NCBI GenBank assembly: GCA_030710605.1
Contig: CP092880.1
Coordinates: forward strand, 10,742,209 to 10,806,208
DNA length: 64,000 nucleotides
Origin: Cordylochernes scorpioides
Lineage: Eukaryota > Arthropoda > Arachnida > Pseudoscorpiones > Chernetidae
Reading direction: 5' to 3'
Both the position numbers and the translations under genes were made by a program. Shown here piece after piece: positions 1 through 12,461 of this stretch (within the stretch, counting starts at the first letter, position 1; every line of letters begins with the position of its first letter). The notes under the pieces are model-generated. The model had not been told where the DNA came from, ran no database searches, and was given only the letters and a program-made list of their open reading frames with translations.

Positions 1-303
1 TAGGGTGTCTTGCACATGTTGCAGGATGGCGGTACAAGTGGCTTGTGGGGCCGCCACTGCTTGTCGAAGGATACGCCGATCCACACGTGCTGACGTCACT
101 CTGGTTGCACCGGCATTCCTATAAATTGCCACATTTCCTTGTTCCAACCATCTTCTCCACAGTCGGTGCACCGTGGACGCACCAAGGTGTGTATCAGCTG
201 CGATTTGACGTATGGACCAACCTGCCCTTTTCAGTCCGATCACCATGCCCCTCGTAAAAGCGTCTGTCTGCTTGAACTGCCTCCGTTTACGATGACCTGG
301 CAT
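1..303 (-). CDS. Tc1-like transposase, N-terminal part (runs off window)
   Basis: Reading leftwards from the ATG at 303 gives 101 codons with no stop up to the window edge, so the gene continues outside. The start is MPGHRKRRQFKQT, followed by a helix-turn-helix region (GWSIRQIAADTHLGAST, then VHRLWRRW) and a second basic segment (RNAGATRVTSARVDRRILRQ). This is the paired-like DNA-binding half typical of Tc1/IS630 transposases. The catalytic DDE part would lie beyond position 1. The frame is undamaged here, unlike most transposases in this window, so the copy could be young. Family assignment rests on recognised sequence style, not a search. Confidence 0.8.
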   Translation of the reverse strand, partial: MPGHRKRRQFKQTDAFTRGMVIGLKRAGWSIRQIAADTHLGASTVHRLWRRWLEQGNVAIYRNAGATRVTSARVDRRILRQAVAAPQATCTAILQHVQDTL

Positions 304-546
304 TCTCTGTTATTACACGTGTCTTTTGACACAAGAACAAAATTTCTACAATGATTTTCCTTGAAGAAATAACGACACGAATACTGTCCTTTTTGCAAGT
401 TCCTTCCCTTATATCTTACTCCATGTGCGCACAAGAGCTGCGCATTTCACATCATTTGCATAACTCGGTTAGGCGCGTCTACCCTGAAATTTGCATAATT
501 TTCTGGCCACTATTTCTTGGTGTTCCATTTTCAATGTCACGCAGTG
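1..546 (-). mobile_element. Tc1-like transposon, 5' end, inserted in gypsy RT
   Basis: The gypsy reading frame 3' to it stops matching RT at base 547, at a TA dinucleotide, the target of Tc1/mariner elements. The DNA beyond (minus strand CACTGCGTGACATTG...) leads through about 240 bases of untranslated sequence to the transposase ATG at 303. The inverted terminal repeat cannot be confirmed because the other end is outside the window. Confidence 0.65.
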
Positions 547-2352
547 TACAATCACATCATCTATGTAGCATAACACTCCTTCTAAATGAGACAATATTGA
601 GTTCATAGCTTTTTGAAAAGCTTCAGGTGCGCTGCAAAGTCCAAAAGGAATTTTGCAAAATCTGTAGCATCCTCTGGGTGTAATAAAGGTGGTCAATGGC
701 CTGGACTTTTCATCAAGTTCAATTTGCCAAAAGCCTTTCTTCGCATCAAGTTTAGCAAAAACTTTTGCTCCCTGCAATGCTTGCAATATATTGTCAACTG
801 TTGGTATAGGATATCTCTCTCTAACTATGGCTTTATTCACTTCTCTCAGATCAACACATAGTCTGATTTCTTCAGTACCCTTTTTTGGAACTGCCACAAT
901 GTTTGAGATCCATTCAGAAGCTTCATGGACTTCCTCAATAATGCCATCTTCTATCATTTTGTCTAGCTCTTGATTGATGGCTTCTACCATTTTATATGGA
1001 AAATGTCTGCATCTCTGAGCTACAGGAGTAACATTTTCTTTTAGAGTTATTTTTTGACTATAACCCTTCACATTTCCTTGACCTTGAAAAAGGTTCATGT
1101 TTTCTTGTATCAAATTATAAATATCCTTCGGAATAACTTCCTGTTGAATATTCCTTATTTTTGTTCCACGCTTTATAATTTCTAATTCGAAACTTGCTTT
1201 CTTTCCTAAAAGAGGTTCTGCTTTACCTTCAATCACAAAAATCTGTTCCTTTATAGACCTTTCACCCCATGAAACATCTGCAAAGAAATATCCACAACAT
1301 GGAAGAGGTGAAGTTTGTCCATAGGCATAAAATTTCCTTTCTGTTCCATTTAAAGTTGGCATTTGAGACTTAGGAAAAATATTTTTCAAATTTTCAAGTC
1401 CTATGAATGTTGTATCACTACCTGTATCAATAGTCATTGTTATTTCCTTTCCATCTATATAGATATTTTCTTTGTTATCAGAGCCTAAAAAGAAAGTGTA
1501 TTCATCTGAGTCTTCATTATTTTCTGAAATATTTTGAATATTTCTTTTCTTTCCTTCAATATTTTTATTTCTACAAACTCTATTAAGATGACCCATCTTG
1601 TTACAAAATGTGCATTTCATATTTCTAGCTCCACATTTATATGGAGGATGTGTAGTTAAGCCACATCTATAGCATTCTTCCAAATTAGGTGCACTTACCT
1701 TGGAGGTGCTTCCTTTTTGATGGTACACATTATGAGCTTTTTGTCCTTTAACAGTTGATTCATTAGCTGCTTGGAAATTATTTTTATAGTTTACTCTATT
1801 TATTGAGGTCATATCTTCATTTGTCAATACTCTAAATTCTTCTTTGGCTGTTTCAAACATTCTTGATATCTCAATTGTTCTTTGAAGATTCAAATTATCT
1901 TGTTGCAACAACTTTTCTTTTAATTGCCTATTATAGCATTTTTCTATTATCTGATCTCTGATCATGTCTTCTACTAAATTTCCAAATTCACAGGATTTGA
2001 CTAATTCTCTTAGGGCAATGATATATGAATCAATATTTTCATCTGTATTTTGTTTTCTGTGCCTAAATTTAAATCGTTCTGATACAATATTTTTTTGTGG
2101 TGTGAAATATTTAGTTAAAGCTTCTTTTGCTCTTTCATACGTATCTTTTTCTTCTGGCAAATTAAAGAAAATTCTTTGGACTTGTGGTCCAAGGCAATGC
2201 AAAAGTGTTGCCCTTTTAACGTCATCTTTCTTTGTTGAAACACCGCTTGCTAATTCATAAATTAAATATGAATTCATCCAATGTTTGTACTCGGAATACA
2301 AATCTGTAGCATTAAGGTTCAACGGTAATGGAGACGTCAAATTATTTGCCAT
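469..2352 (-). CDS. Ty3/gypsy Gag-Pol, truncated in RT by the Tc1 insertion
   Basis: The open frame is 627 codons, but only the first 602-603 belong to the element; the last 24 residues are read from Tc1 DNA. Order: Gag helical region (about 1-220); two cysteine clusters at 227-260, the second a CX2CX4HX4C zinc knuckle (CTFCNKMGHLNRVC); aspartic protease motif IDTGSDTTFIG near 308-318; RT from about 430 with LDAKKGFWQIELD, PFGLCSAPEAFQ and the catalytic YIDD at 596-599. Gag and Pol share one frame, unlike the second gypsy element here. The style resembles the K02A2.6-like group of metazoan gypsy elements. Thumb, RNase H and integrase are absent and would lie left of the window. The protein is presumably non-functional. 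Confidence 0.85.
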   Translation of the reverse strand: MANNLTSPLPLNLNATDLYSEYKHWMNSYLIYELASGVSTKKDDVKRATLLHCLGPQVQRIFFNLPEEKDTYERAKEALTKYFTPQKNIVSERFKFRHRKQNTDENIDSYIIALRELVKSCEFGNLVEDMIRDQIIEKCYNRQLKEKLLQQDNLNLQRTIEISRMFETAKEEFRVLTNEDMTSINRVNYKNNFQAANESTVKGQKAHNVYHQKGSTSKVSAPNLEECYRCGLTTHPPYKCGARNMKCTFCNKMGHLNRVCRNKNIEGKKRNIQNISENNEDSDEYTFFLGSDNKENIYIDGKEITMTIDTGSDTTFIGLENLKNIFPKSQMPTLNGTERKFYAYGQTSPLPCCGYFFADVSWGERSIKEQIFVIEGKAEPLLGKKASFELEIIKRGTKIRNIQQEVIPKDIYNLIQENMNLFQGQGNVKGYSQKITLKENVTPVAQRCRHFPYKMVEAINQELDKMIEDGIIEEVHEASEWISNIVAVPKKGTEEIRLCVDLREVNKAIVRERYPIPTVDNILQALQGAKVFAKLDAKKGFWQIELDEKSRPLTTFITPRGCYRFCKIPFGLCSAPEAFQKAMNSILSHLEGVLCYIDDVIVHCVTLKMEHQEIVARKLCKFQGRRA

Positions 2353-2383
2353 CTTCTGTTACGCTTATTTAATTATTATTTTT

Positions 2384-2399
2384 TCAATCCTCGTCGCCA
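2384..2399 (-). other. Primer-binding site of gypsy element 1
   Basis: On the minus strand TGGCGACGAGGATTGA lies between the LTR and the gag ATG (2352), the expected place for a tRNA primer-binding site. TGGCGACGAGG is a common form in metazoan gypsy elements. An LTR ending in ACAACA would stop at about 2404, leaving a four-base spacer. Confidence 0.65.
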
Positions 2400-2403
2400 A
2401 ATA

Positions 2404-2600
2404 TGTTGTGTTGTTTATCTTTTATAAACTACAACTTATATATTTATTATTTAATTATAATTATTTATTTATCACACACATTTAAATTTAGTAAAGATTA
2501 ATTATATGTTTACAAAACACCGTCAGTCTATTGTTCTTAATTCCATTTTCTTAAATTCACATCACTTATATATTTCACACTATTCTACACTTTTGAATAC
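2404..2600 (-). promoter_or_regulatory. 5' LTR (promoter-proximal part) of gypsy element 1
   Basis: This AT-rich stretch lies upstream of the primer-binding site. It contains a minus-strand TATA-like box (TATATAA, about 2566-2573) about 160 bases before the LTR end. Upstream of this box the sequence runs without a break into the 63-bp satellite, so the satellite occupies the U3 or enhancer position. The outer LTR edge cannot be placed because only one LTR is in the window. Confidence 0.5.
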
Positions 2601-3688
2601 TTGTTCTCCGGTATAATTACTACAGTAAAAACAATACAGAAAAGACAGGCACGGCCTTTGCTACTTGTTCTCTGGTACAACTACTACAATAAAACTATAC
2701 AGAAAAGACAGGCACGGCCTTTGCTACTTGTTCTCCGGTACAACTACTACAATAAAACTATACAGAAAAGACTGGCACGGCCTTTGCTACTTGTTCTCCG
2801 GTACAATTACTACAGTAAAAACAATACAGAAAAGACAGGCACGGCCTTTGCTACTTGTTCTCTGGTACAACTACTACAATAAAACTATACAGAAAAGACA
2901 GGCACGGCCTTTGCTACTTGTTCTCTGGTACAACTACTACAATAAAACTATACAGAAAAGACAGGCACGGCCTTTGCTACTTGTTCTTTGGTACAACTAC
3001 TACAATAAAACTATACAGAAAAGACAGGCACGGCCTTTACTACTTGTTCTCTGGTACAACAACTACAATAAAACTATACAGAAAAGACAGGCACGGCCTT
3101 TGTAACTTGTTCTCTGGTACAACTACTACAATAAAACTATACAGAAAAGACAGGCACGGCCTTTGCTACTTGTTCTCCGGTACAACTACTACAATAAAAC
3201 TATACAGAAAAGACAGGCACGGCCTTTGCTACTTGTTCTCTGGTACAACTACTACAATAAAACTATACAGAAAATACAGGCACGGCCTTTGTAACTTGTT
3301 CTCTGGTACAACTACTACAATAAAACTATACAGAAAAGACAGGCACGGCCTTTGTAACTTGTTCTCTGGTACAACTACTACAATAAAACTATACAGAAAA
3401 GACAGGCACGGCCTTTGTAACTTGTTCTCTGGTACAACTACTACAATAAAACTATACAGAAAAGACAGGCACGGCCTTTGCTACTTGTTCTCCGGTACAA
3501 CTACTACAATAAAACTATACAGAAAAGACAGGCACGGCCTTTGCTACTTGTTCTCCGGTACAACTACTACAATAAAACTATATAGAGAGACAGACACGGC
3601 CTTTGCTACTTGTTCTCTGGTACAACTACTACAATAAAACTATACAGAAAGGACAGGCACGGCCTTTGCTACTTGTTCTCCGGTACAA

Positions 3689-4192
3689 TCTATATATATA
3701 AAAATGAATGTATGTTTGTGTGTTTGTGTGTGTGTGTGTCCTTTATGCCTGACCAAACCACTCATTGGGACGCCATGAAACTTTGGGAAGTTATTCAGTA
3801 TAGTAGTGGGAAGGTTTCTAACAAATAAAATTTTTGAAATAACTTTTCGCTTTAAAATAATCAAGATAAATATTCTAATTTATCTGTTATAATTCAACAA
3901 TCTGCTCTAAATATTATCATGATGATACGATGATTTTGTAATGTAGAAAATTAGGAAAGACAAAATTCAGGATGACACGGCAATTTATTTGAGACAAGAA
4001 TAATGATACAATTCCAAGGCAAGATACTATTCCTTTAACTTCCAATTACCGAGGGAACCAATTAATATTGATTTTATTCAACTTATCGAGTACTTTTCAA
4101 GGGACTGGGAAAAAATGTTCACTTTATCGAGAGATTCGTTAGACAAACCTTTACTCGGGTAAAACCCGGGCGAAGCCGGGTACGTCCGCTAG
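3689..4192 (+). mobile_element. Non-autonomous Helitron, copy 1 (in satellite)
   Basis: The 504-bp element starts TCTATATATATAAAAATGAA and ends in CTAG, preceded by a GC-rich hairpin (ACCCGG-gcgaag-CCGGGT, about 4164-4181), the classic Helitron terminus. It sits between A (3688) and T (4193) of a monomer of the acaattactac type, the A/T target expected for Helitrons, with no target duplication. No Rep/helicase is present, so it depended on another element. It has a TG-rich microsatellite near the 5' end. Confidence 0.9.
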
Positions 4193-7100
4193 TTACTACG
4201 ATAAAACTATACAGAAAAAACAGGCACGGCCTTTGCTACTTGTTCTCCGGTACAACTACTACAATAAAACTATACAGAAAAGACAGGCACGGCCTTTGCT
4301 ACTTGTTCTCCGGTACAACTACTACAATAAAACTATACAGAAAAGACAGGCACGGCCTTTGCTACTTGTTCTCCGGTACAACTACAACAATAAAACTATA
4401 CAGAAAAGACAGGCACGGCCTTTGCTACTTGTTCTCCGGTACAACTACTACAATAAAACTATACAGAAAAGACAGGCACGGCCTTTGCTACTTGTTCTCC
4501 GGTACAACTACTACAATAAAACTATACAGAAAAGACAGGCACGGCCTTTGCTACTTGTTCTCCGGTACAACTACAACAATAAAACTATACAGAAAAGACA
4601 GGCACGGCCTTTGCTACTTGTTCTCCGGTACAACTACTACAATAAAACTATACAGAAAAGAAAGGCACGGCCTTTGCTACTTGTTCTCCGGTACAACTAC
4701 TACAATAAAAACTATACAGAAAAGACAGGCACGGCCTTTGCTACTTGTTCTCCGGTACAACTACAACAATAAAACAATACAGAAAAGACAGGCACGGCCT
4801 TTGCTACTTGTTCTCCGGTACAACTACTACAATAAAACTATACAGAAAAGACAGGCACGGCCTTTGCTACTTGTTCTCTGGTACAACTACTACAATAAAA
4901 CTATACAAAAAAAAGACAGGCACGGCCTTTGCTACTTGTTCTCCGGTACAACTACTACAATAAAACTATACAGAAAAGACAGGCACGGCCTTTGCTACTT
5001 GTTCTCCGGTACAACTACTACAATAAAACTATACACAAAAGACAGGCACGGCCTTTGCTACTTGTTCTCTGGTACAACTACTACAATAAAACTATACAAA
5101 AAAAAAGACAGGCACGGCCTTTGCTACTTGTTCTCCGGTACAACTACTACAATAAAACTATACAGAAAAGACAGGCACGGCCTTTGCTACTTATTCTCCG
5201 GTACAACTACTACAATAAAACTATACAGAAAAGACAGGCACGGCCTTTGCTACTTGTTCTCTGGTACAACTACTACAATAAAAACTATACACAAAAGACA
5301 GGCACGGCCTTTGCTACTTGTTCTCTGGTACAACTACTACAATAAAACTATACAAAAAAAAAGACAGGCACGGCCTTTGCTACTTGTTCTCCGGTACAAC
5401 TACTACAATAAAACTATACAGAAAAGACAGGCACGGCCTTTGCTACTTGTTCTCCGGTACAACTACTACAATAAAACTATACAGAAAAGACAGGCACGGC
5501 CTTTGCTACTTATTCTCCGGTACAACTACTACAATAAAACTATACAGAAAAGACAGGCACGGCCTTTGCGAAACTTGTTCTCTGGTACAACTACTACAAT
5601 TAAATTATACAGAAAAGACAGGCACGGCCTTTGCGATACTTGTTTTCCTGTACAACTACTACAATAAAACTATATAGAAAAGACAGGCACGGCCTTTGCT
5701 ACTTGTTCTCTGGTACAACTACTACAATAAAACTATAAAGAAAAGATAGGCACGGCCTTTGCTACTTGTTCTCTGGTACAACTACTACAATAAAACTATA
5801 CAGAAAAGACAGGCACGGCCTTTGCTACTTGTTCTCCGGTACAACTACTACAATAAAACTATACAGAAAAGACAGGCACGGCCTTTGTAACTTGTTCTCT
5901 GGTACAACTACTACAATAAAACTATACAGAAAAGACAGGCACGGCCTTTGCTACTTGTTCTCTGGTACAACTACTACAATAAAACTATACAGAAAAGACA
6001 GGCACGGCCTTTGCTACTTGTTCTCCGGTACAACTACAACAATAAAACTATACAGAAAAGACAGGCACGGCCTTTGCTACTTGTTCTCTGGTACAACTAC
6101 TACAATAAAACTATACAGAAAAGACAGGCACGGCCTTTGCTACTTGTTTTCTGGTACAACTACTACAATAAAACTATACAGAAAAGACAGGCACGGCCTT
6201 TGCTACTTGTTCTTTGGTACAACTACTACAATAAAACTATACAGAAAAGACAGGCACGGCCTTTACTACTTGTTCTCTGGTACAACAACTACAATAAAAC
6301 TATACAGAAAAGACAGGCACGGCCTTTGTAACTTGTTCTCTGGTACAACTACTACAATAAAACTATACAGAAAAGACAGGCACGGCCTTTGCTACTTGTT
6401 CTCCGGTACAACTACTACAATAAAACTATACAGAAAAGACAGGCACGGCCTTTGCTACTTGTTCTCTGGTACAACTACTACAATAAAACCATACAGAAAA
6501 TACAGGCACGGCCTTTGTAACTTGTTCTCTGGTACAACTACTACAATAAAACTATACAGAAAAGACAGGCACGGCCCTTTGTAACTTGTTCTCTGGTACA
6601 ACTACTACAATAAAACTATACAGAAAAGACAGGCACGGCCTTTGTAACTTGTTCTCTGGTACAACTACTACAATAAAACTATACAGAAAAGACAGGCACG
6701 GCCTTTGCTACTTGTTCTCCGGTACAACTACTACAATAAAACTATACAGAAAAGACAGGCACGGCCTTTGCTACTTGTTCTCCGGTACAACTACTACAAT
6801 AAAACTATACACAAAAGACAGGCACGGCCTTTGCTACTTGTTCTCTGGTACAACTACTACAATAAAACTATACAAAAAAAAAGACAGGCACGGCCTTTGC
6901 TACTTGTTCTCCGGTACAACTACTACAATAAAACTATACAGAAAAGACAGGCACGGCCTTTGCTACTTATTCTCCGGTACAACTACTACAATAAAACTAT
7001 ACAGAAAAGACAGGCACGGCCTTTGCTACTTGTTCTCTGGTACAACTACTACAATAAAACTATACACAAAAGACAGGCACGGCCTTTGCTACTTGTTCTC

Positions 7101-9445
7101 TGGTACAACTACTACAATAAAACTATACAAAAAAAAGACAGGCACGGCCTTTGCTACTTGTTCTCCGGTACAACTACTACAATAAAACTATACAGAAAAG
7201 ACAGGCACGGCCTTTGCTACTTGTTCTCCGGTACAACTACTACAATAAAACTATACAGAAAAGACAGGCACGGCCTTTGCTACTTATTCTCCGGTACAAC
7301 TACTACAATAAAACTATACAGAAAAGACAGGCACGGCCTTTGCGAAACTTGTTCTCTGGTACAACTACTACAATTAAATTATACAGAAAAGACAGGCACG
7401 GCCTTTGCGATACTTGTTTTCCTGTACAACTACTACAATAAAACTATACAGAAAAGACAGGCACGGCCTTTGCTACTTGTTCTCTGGTACAACTACTACA
7501 ATAAAACTATAAAGAAAAGATAGGCACGGCCTTTGCTACTTGTTCTCTGGTACAACTACTACAATAAAACTATACAGAAAAGACAGGCACGGCCTTTGCA
7601 ACTTGTTCTCCGGTACAACTACTACAATAAAACTATACAGAAAAGACAGGCACGGCCTTTGTAACTTGTTCTCTGGTACAACTACTACAATAAAACTATA
7701 CAGAAAAGACAGGCACGGCCTTTGCTACTTGTTCTCTGGTACAACTACTACAATAAAACTATACAGAAAAGACAGGCACGGCCTTTGCTACTTGTTCTCC
7801 GGTACAACTACAACAATAAAACTATACAGAAAAGACAGGCACGGCCTTTGCTACTTGTTCTCTGGTACAACTACTACAATAAAACTATACAGAAAAGACA
7901 GGCACGGCCTTTGCTACTTGTTCTCTGGTACAACTACTACAATAAAACTATACAGAAAAGACAGGCACGGCCTTTGCTACTTGTTCTTTGGTACAACTAC
8001 TACAATAAAACTATACAGAAAAGACAGGCACGGCCTTTACTACTTGTTCTCTGGTACAACAACTACAATAAAACTATACAGAAAAGACAGGCACGGCCTT
8101 TGTAACTTGTTCTCTGGTACAACTACTACAATAAAACTATACAGAAAAGACAGGCACGGCCTTTGCTACTTGTTCTCCGGTACAACTACTACAATAAAAC
8201 TATACAGAAAAGACAGGCACGGCCTTTGCTACTTGTTCTCTGGTACAACTACTACAATAAAACTATACAGAAAATACAGGCACGGCCTTTGTAACTTGTT
8301 CTCTGGTACAACTACTACAATAAAACTATACAGAAAAGACAGGCACGGCCTTTGTAACTTGTTCTCTGGTACAACTACTACAATAAAACTATACAGAAAA
8401 GACAGGCACGGCCTTTGTAACTTGTTCTCTGGTACAACTACTACAATAAAACTATACAGAAAAGACAGGCACGGCCTTTGCTACTTGTTCTCCGGTACAA
8501 CTACTACAATAAAACTATACAGAAAAGACAGGCACGGCCTTTGCTACTTGTTCTCCGGTACAAACTACTACAATAAAACTATATAGAGAGACAGACACGG
8601 CCTTTGCTACTTGTTCTCTGGTACAACTACTACAATAAAACTATACAGAAAGGACAGGCACGGCCTTTGCTACTTGTTCTCCGGTACAACTACTACAATT
8701 AAAACTATACAGAAAAGACAGGCACGGCCTTTGCTACTTGTTCTTTGGTACAACTACTACAATAAAACTATACAGAAAAGACAGGCACGGCCTTTACTAC
8801 TTGTTCTCTGGTACAACAACTACAATAAAACTATACAGAAAAGACAGGCACGGCCTTTGTAACTTGTTCTCTGGTACAACTACTACAATAAAACTATACA
8901 GAAAAGACAGGCACGGCCTTTGCTACTTGTTCTCCGGTACAACTACTACAATAAAACTATACAGAAAAGACAGGCACGGCCTTTGCTACTTGTTCTCTGG
9001 TACAACTACTACAATAAAACTATACAGAAAATACAGGCACGGCCTTTGTAACTTGTTCTCTGGTACAACTACTACAATAAAACTATACAGAAAAGACAGG
9101 CACGGCCTTTGTAACTTGTTCTCTGGTACAACTACTACAATAAAACTATACAGAAAAGACAGGCACGGCCTTTGTAACTTGTTCTCTGGTACAACTACTA
9201 CAATAAAACTATACAGAAAAGACAGGCACGGCCTTTGCTACTTGTTCTCCGGTACAACTACTACAATAAAACTATACAGAAAAGACAGGCACGGCCTTTG
9301 CTACTTGTTCTCCGGTACAACTACTACAATAAAACTATATAGAGAGACAGACACGGCCTTTGCTACTTGTTCTCTGGTACAACTACTACAATAAAACTAT
9401 ACAGAAAGGACAGGCACGGCCTTTGCTACTTGTTCTCCGGTACAA

Positions 9446-9949
9446 TCTATATATATAAAAATGAATGTATGTTTGTGTGTTTGTGTGTGTGTGTGTCCTT
9501 TATGCCTGACCAAACCACTCATTGGGACGCCATGAAACTTTGGGAAGTTATTCAGTATAGTAGTGGGAAGGTTTCTAACAAATAAAATTTTTGAAATAAC
9601 TTTTCGCTTTAAAATAATCAAGATAAATATTCTAATTTATCTGTTATAATTCAACAATCTGCTCTAAATATTATCATGATGATACGATGATTTTGTAATG
9701 TAGAAAATTAGGAAAGACAAAATTCAGGATGACACGGCAATTTATTTGAGACAAGAATAATGATACAATTCCAAGGCAAGATACTATTCCTTTAACTTCC
9801 AATTACCGAGGGAACCAATTAATATTGATTTTATTCAACTTATCGAGTACTTTTCAAGGGACTGGGAAAAAATGTTCACTTTATCGAGAGATTCGTTAGA
9901 CAAACCTTTACTCGGGTAAAACCCGGGCGAAGCCGGGTACGTCCGCTAG
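9446..9949 (+). mobile_element. Non-autonomous Helitron, copy 2 (duplicated with satellite)
   Basis: This appears identical to the Helitron 5757 bp to the left, in the same monomer position, and the neighbouring monomers match too (tatatagagagacag and the gaaaaaacagg variant). Flanking bases differ slightly (ttattacaa against ttactacga). It therefore arose by duplication of the satellite block, not by a second transposition. Confidence 0.9.
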
Positions 9950-12461
9950 TTATTACAATAAAACTATACAGAAAAAACAGGCACGGCCTTTGCTACTTGT
10001 TCTCCGGTACAACTACTACAATAAAACTATACAGAAAAGACAGGCACGGCCTTTGCTACTTGTTCTCCGGTACAACTACTACAATAAAACTATACAGAAA
10101 AGACAGGCACGGCCTTTGCTACTTGTTCTCCGGTACAACTACAACAATAAAACTATACAGAAAAGACAGGCACGGCCTTTGCTACTTGTTCTCCGGTACA
10201 ACTACTACAATAAAACTATACAGAAAAGACAGGCACGGCCTTTGCTACTTGTTCTCCGGTACAACTACTACAATAAAACTATACAGAAAAGACAGGCACG
10301 GCCTTTGCTACTTGTTCTCCGGTACAACTACAACAATAAAACTATACAGAAAAGACAGGCACGGCCTTTGCTACTTGTTCTCCGGTACAACTACTACAAT
10401 AAAACTATACAGAAAAGAAAGGCACGGCCTTTGCTACTTGTTCTCCGGTACAACTACTACAATAAAACTATACAGAAAAGACAGGCAGGCCTTTGCTACT
10501 TGTTCTCAGGTACAACTACAACAATAAAACAATACAGAAAAGACAGGCACGGCCTTTGCTACTTGTTCTCCGGTACAACTACTACAATAAAACTATACAG
10601 AAAAGACAGGCACGGCCTTTGCTACTTGTTCTCTGGTACAACTACTACAATAAAACTATACAAAAAAAGACAGGCACGGCCTTTGCTACTTGTTCTCCGG
10701 TACAACTACTACAATAAAACTATACAGAAAAGACAGGCACGGCCTTTGCTACTTGTTCTCCGGTACAACTACTACAATAAAACTATACACAAAAGACAGG
10801 CACGGCCTTTGCTACTTGTTCTCTGGTACAACTACTACAATAAAACTATACAAAAAAAAAGACAGGCACGGCCTTTGCTACTTGTTCTCCGGTACAACTA
10901 CTACAATAAAACTATACAGAAAAGACAGGCACGGCCTTTGCTACTTATTCTCCGGTACAACTACTACAATAAAACTATACAGAAAAGACAGGCACGGCCT
11001 TTGCTACTTGTTCTCTGGTACAACTACTACAATAAAACTATACACAAAAGACAGGCACGGCCTTTGCTACTTGTTCTCTGGTACAACTACTACAATAAAA
11101 CTATACAAAAAAAAAGACAGGCACGGCCTTTGCTACTTGTTCTCCGGTACAACTACTACAATAAAACTATACAGAAAAGACAGGCACGGCCTTTGCTACT
11201 TATTCTCCGGTACAACTACTACAATAAAACTATACAGAAAAGACAGGCACGGCCTTTGCTACTTGTTCTCCGGTACAACTACTACAATAAAACTATACAG
11301 AAAAGACAGGCACGGCCTTTGCTACTTATTCTCCGGTACAACTACTACAATAAAACTATACAGAAAAGACAGGCACGGCCTTTGCGAAACTTGTTCTCTG
11401 GTACAACTACTACAATTAAATTATACAGAAAAGACAGGCACGGCCTTTGCGATACTTGTTTTCCTGTACAACTACTACAATAAAACTATACAGAAAAGAC
11501 AGGCACGGCCTTTGCTACTTGTTCTCTGGTACAACTACTACAATAAAACTATAAAGAAAAGATAGGCACGGCCTTTGCTACTTGTTCTCTGGTACAACTA
11601 CTACAATAAAACTATACAGAAAAGACAGGCACGGCCTTTGCTACTTGTTCTCCGGTACAACTACTACAATAAAACTATACAGAAAAGACAGGCACGGCCT
11701 TTGTAACTTGTTCTCTGGTACAACTACTACAATAAAACTATACAGAAAAGACAGGCACGGCCTTTGCTACTTGTTCTCTGGTACAACTACTACAATAAAA
11801 CTATACAGAAAAGACAGGCACGGCCTTTGTAACTTGTTCTCTGGTACAACTACTACAATAAAACTATACAGAAAAGACAGGCACGGCCTTTGCTACTTGT
11901 TCTCCGGTACAACTACAACAATAAAACTATACAGAAAAGACAGGCACGGCCTTTGCTACTTGTTCTCCGGTACAACTACTACAATAAAACTATACAGAAA
12001 AGACAGGCACGGCCTTTGCTACTTGTTCTCCGGTACAACTACTACAATAAAACTATACAGAAAAGACAGGCACGGCCTTTGCTACTTGTTCTCCGGTACA
12101 ATTACTACAGTAAAAACAATACAGAAAAGACAGGCACGGCCTTTACTACTTGTTCTCCGGTACAATTACTACAGTAAAAACAATACAGAAAAGACAGGCA
12201 CGGCCTTTGCGATACTTGTTCTCCGGTACAACTACTACAGTAAGGATAATTCCAAAAGGATTGGCATGACCTTTACAATGCTTGTTCTCCGGTACAACTA
12301 CTACAGTAAGGATAATTCCAAAAGGATTGGCATGACCTTTACAATACTTGTTCTCCGGTACAACTACTACAGTAAGGATAATTCCAAAAGGATTGGCATG
12401 ACCTTTACAATACTTGTTCTCCGGTACAATTACTACAGTAAGAATGATATAATACAAATTA

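Larger units (their letters stand above)
2594..12461 (+). repeat. 63-bp satellite array, about 140 monomers
   Basis: Monomers of 63 bp, for example from gcacggcctttgctacttgt through a ctccggtac box to gaaaagacag, run head to tail for almost 10 kb, broken only by two Helitrons. Recurrent variants are ctccgg/ctctgg, gctactt/gtaactt and runs of extra A. The 63-bp period equals 21 codons and two forward frames lack stops, so long 21-residue repeat frames (FSGTTTTIKLYRKDRHGLCYL) appear; I regard these as by-products. Outer monomers at both ends share the variant attactacagtaaaaacaa. Longer-range periods of about 1774 and 5757 bp show higher-order duplication. Confidence 0.97.

Noticed and set aside
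3640..3864. 74-codon minus frame, repeated at 9397-9621
   Set aside because: It lies inside the duplicated non-autonomous Helitron; both copies are identical because the block was duplicated, not through selection.
2600..12460. CRISPR array
   Set aside because: The units are contiguous 63-bp monomers without unique spacers, in a eukaryotic context.
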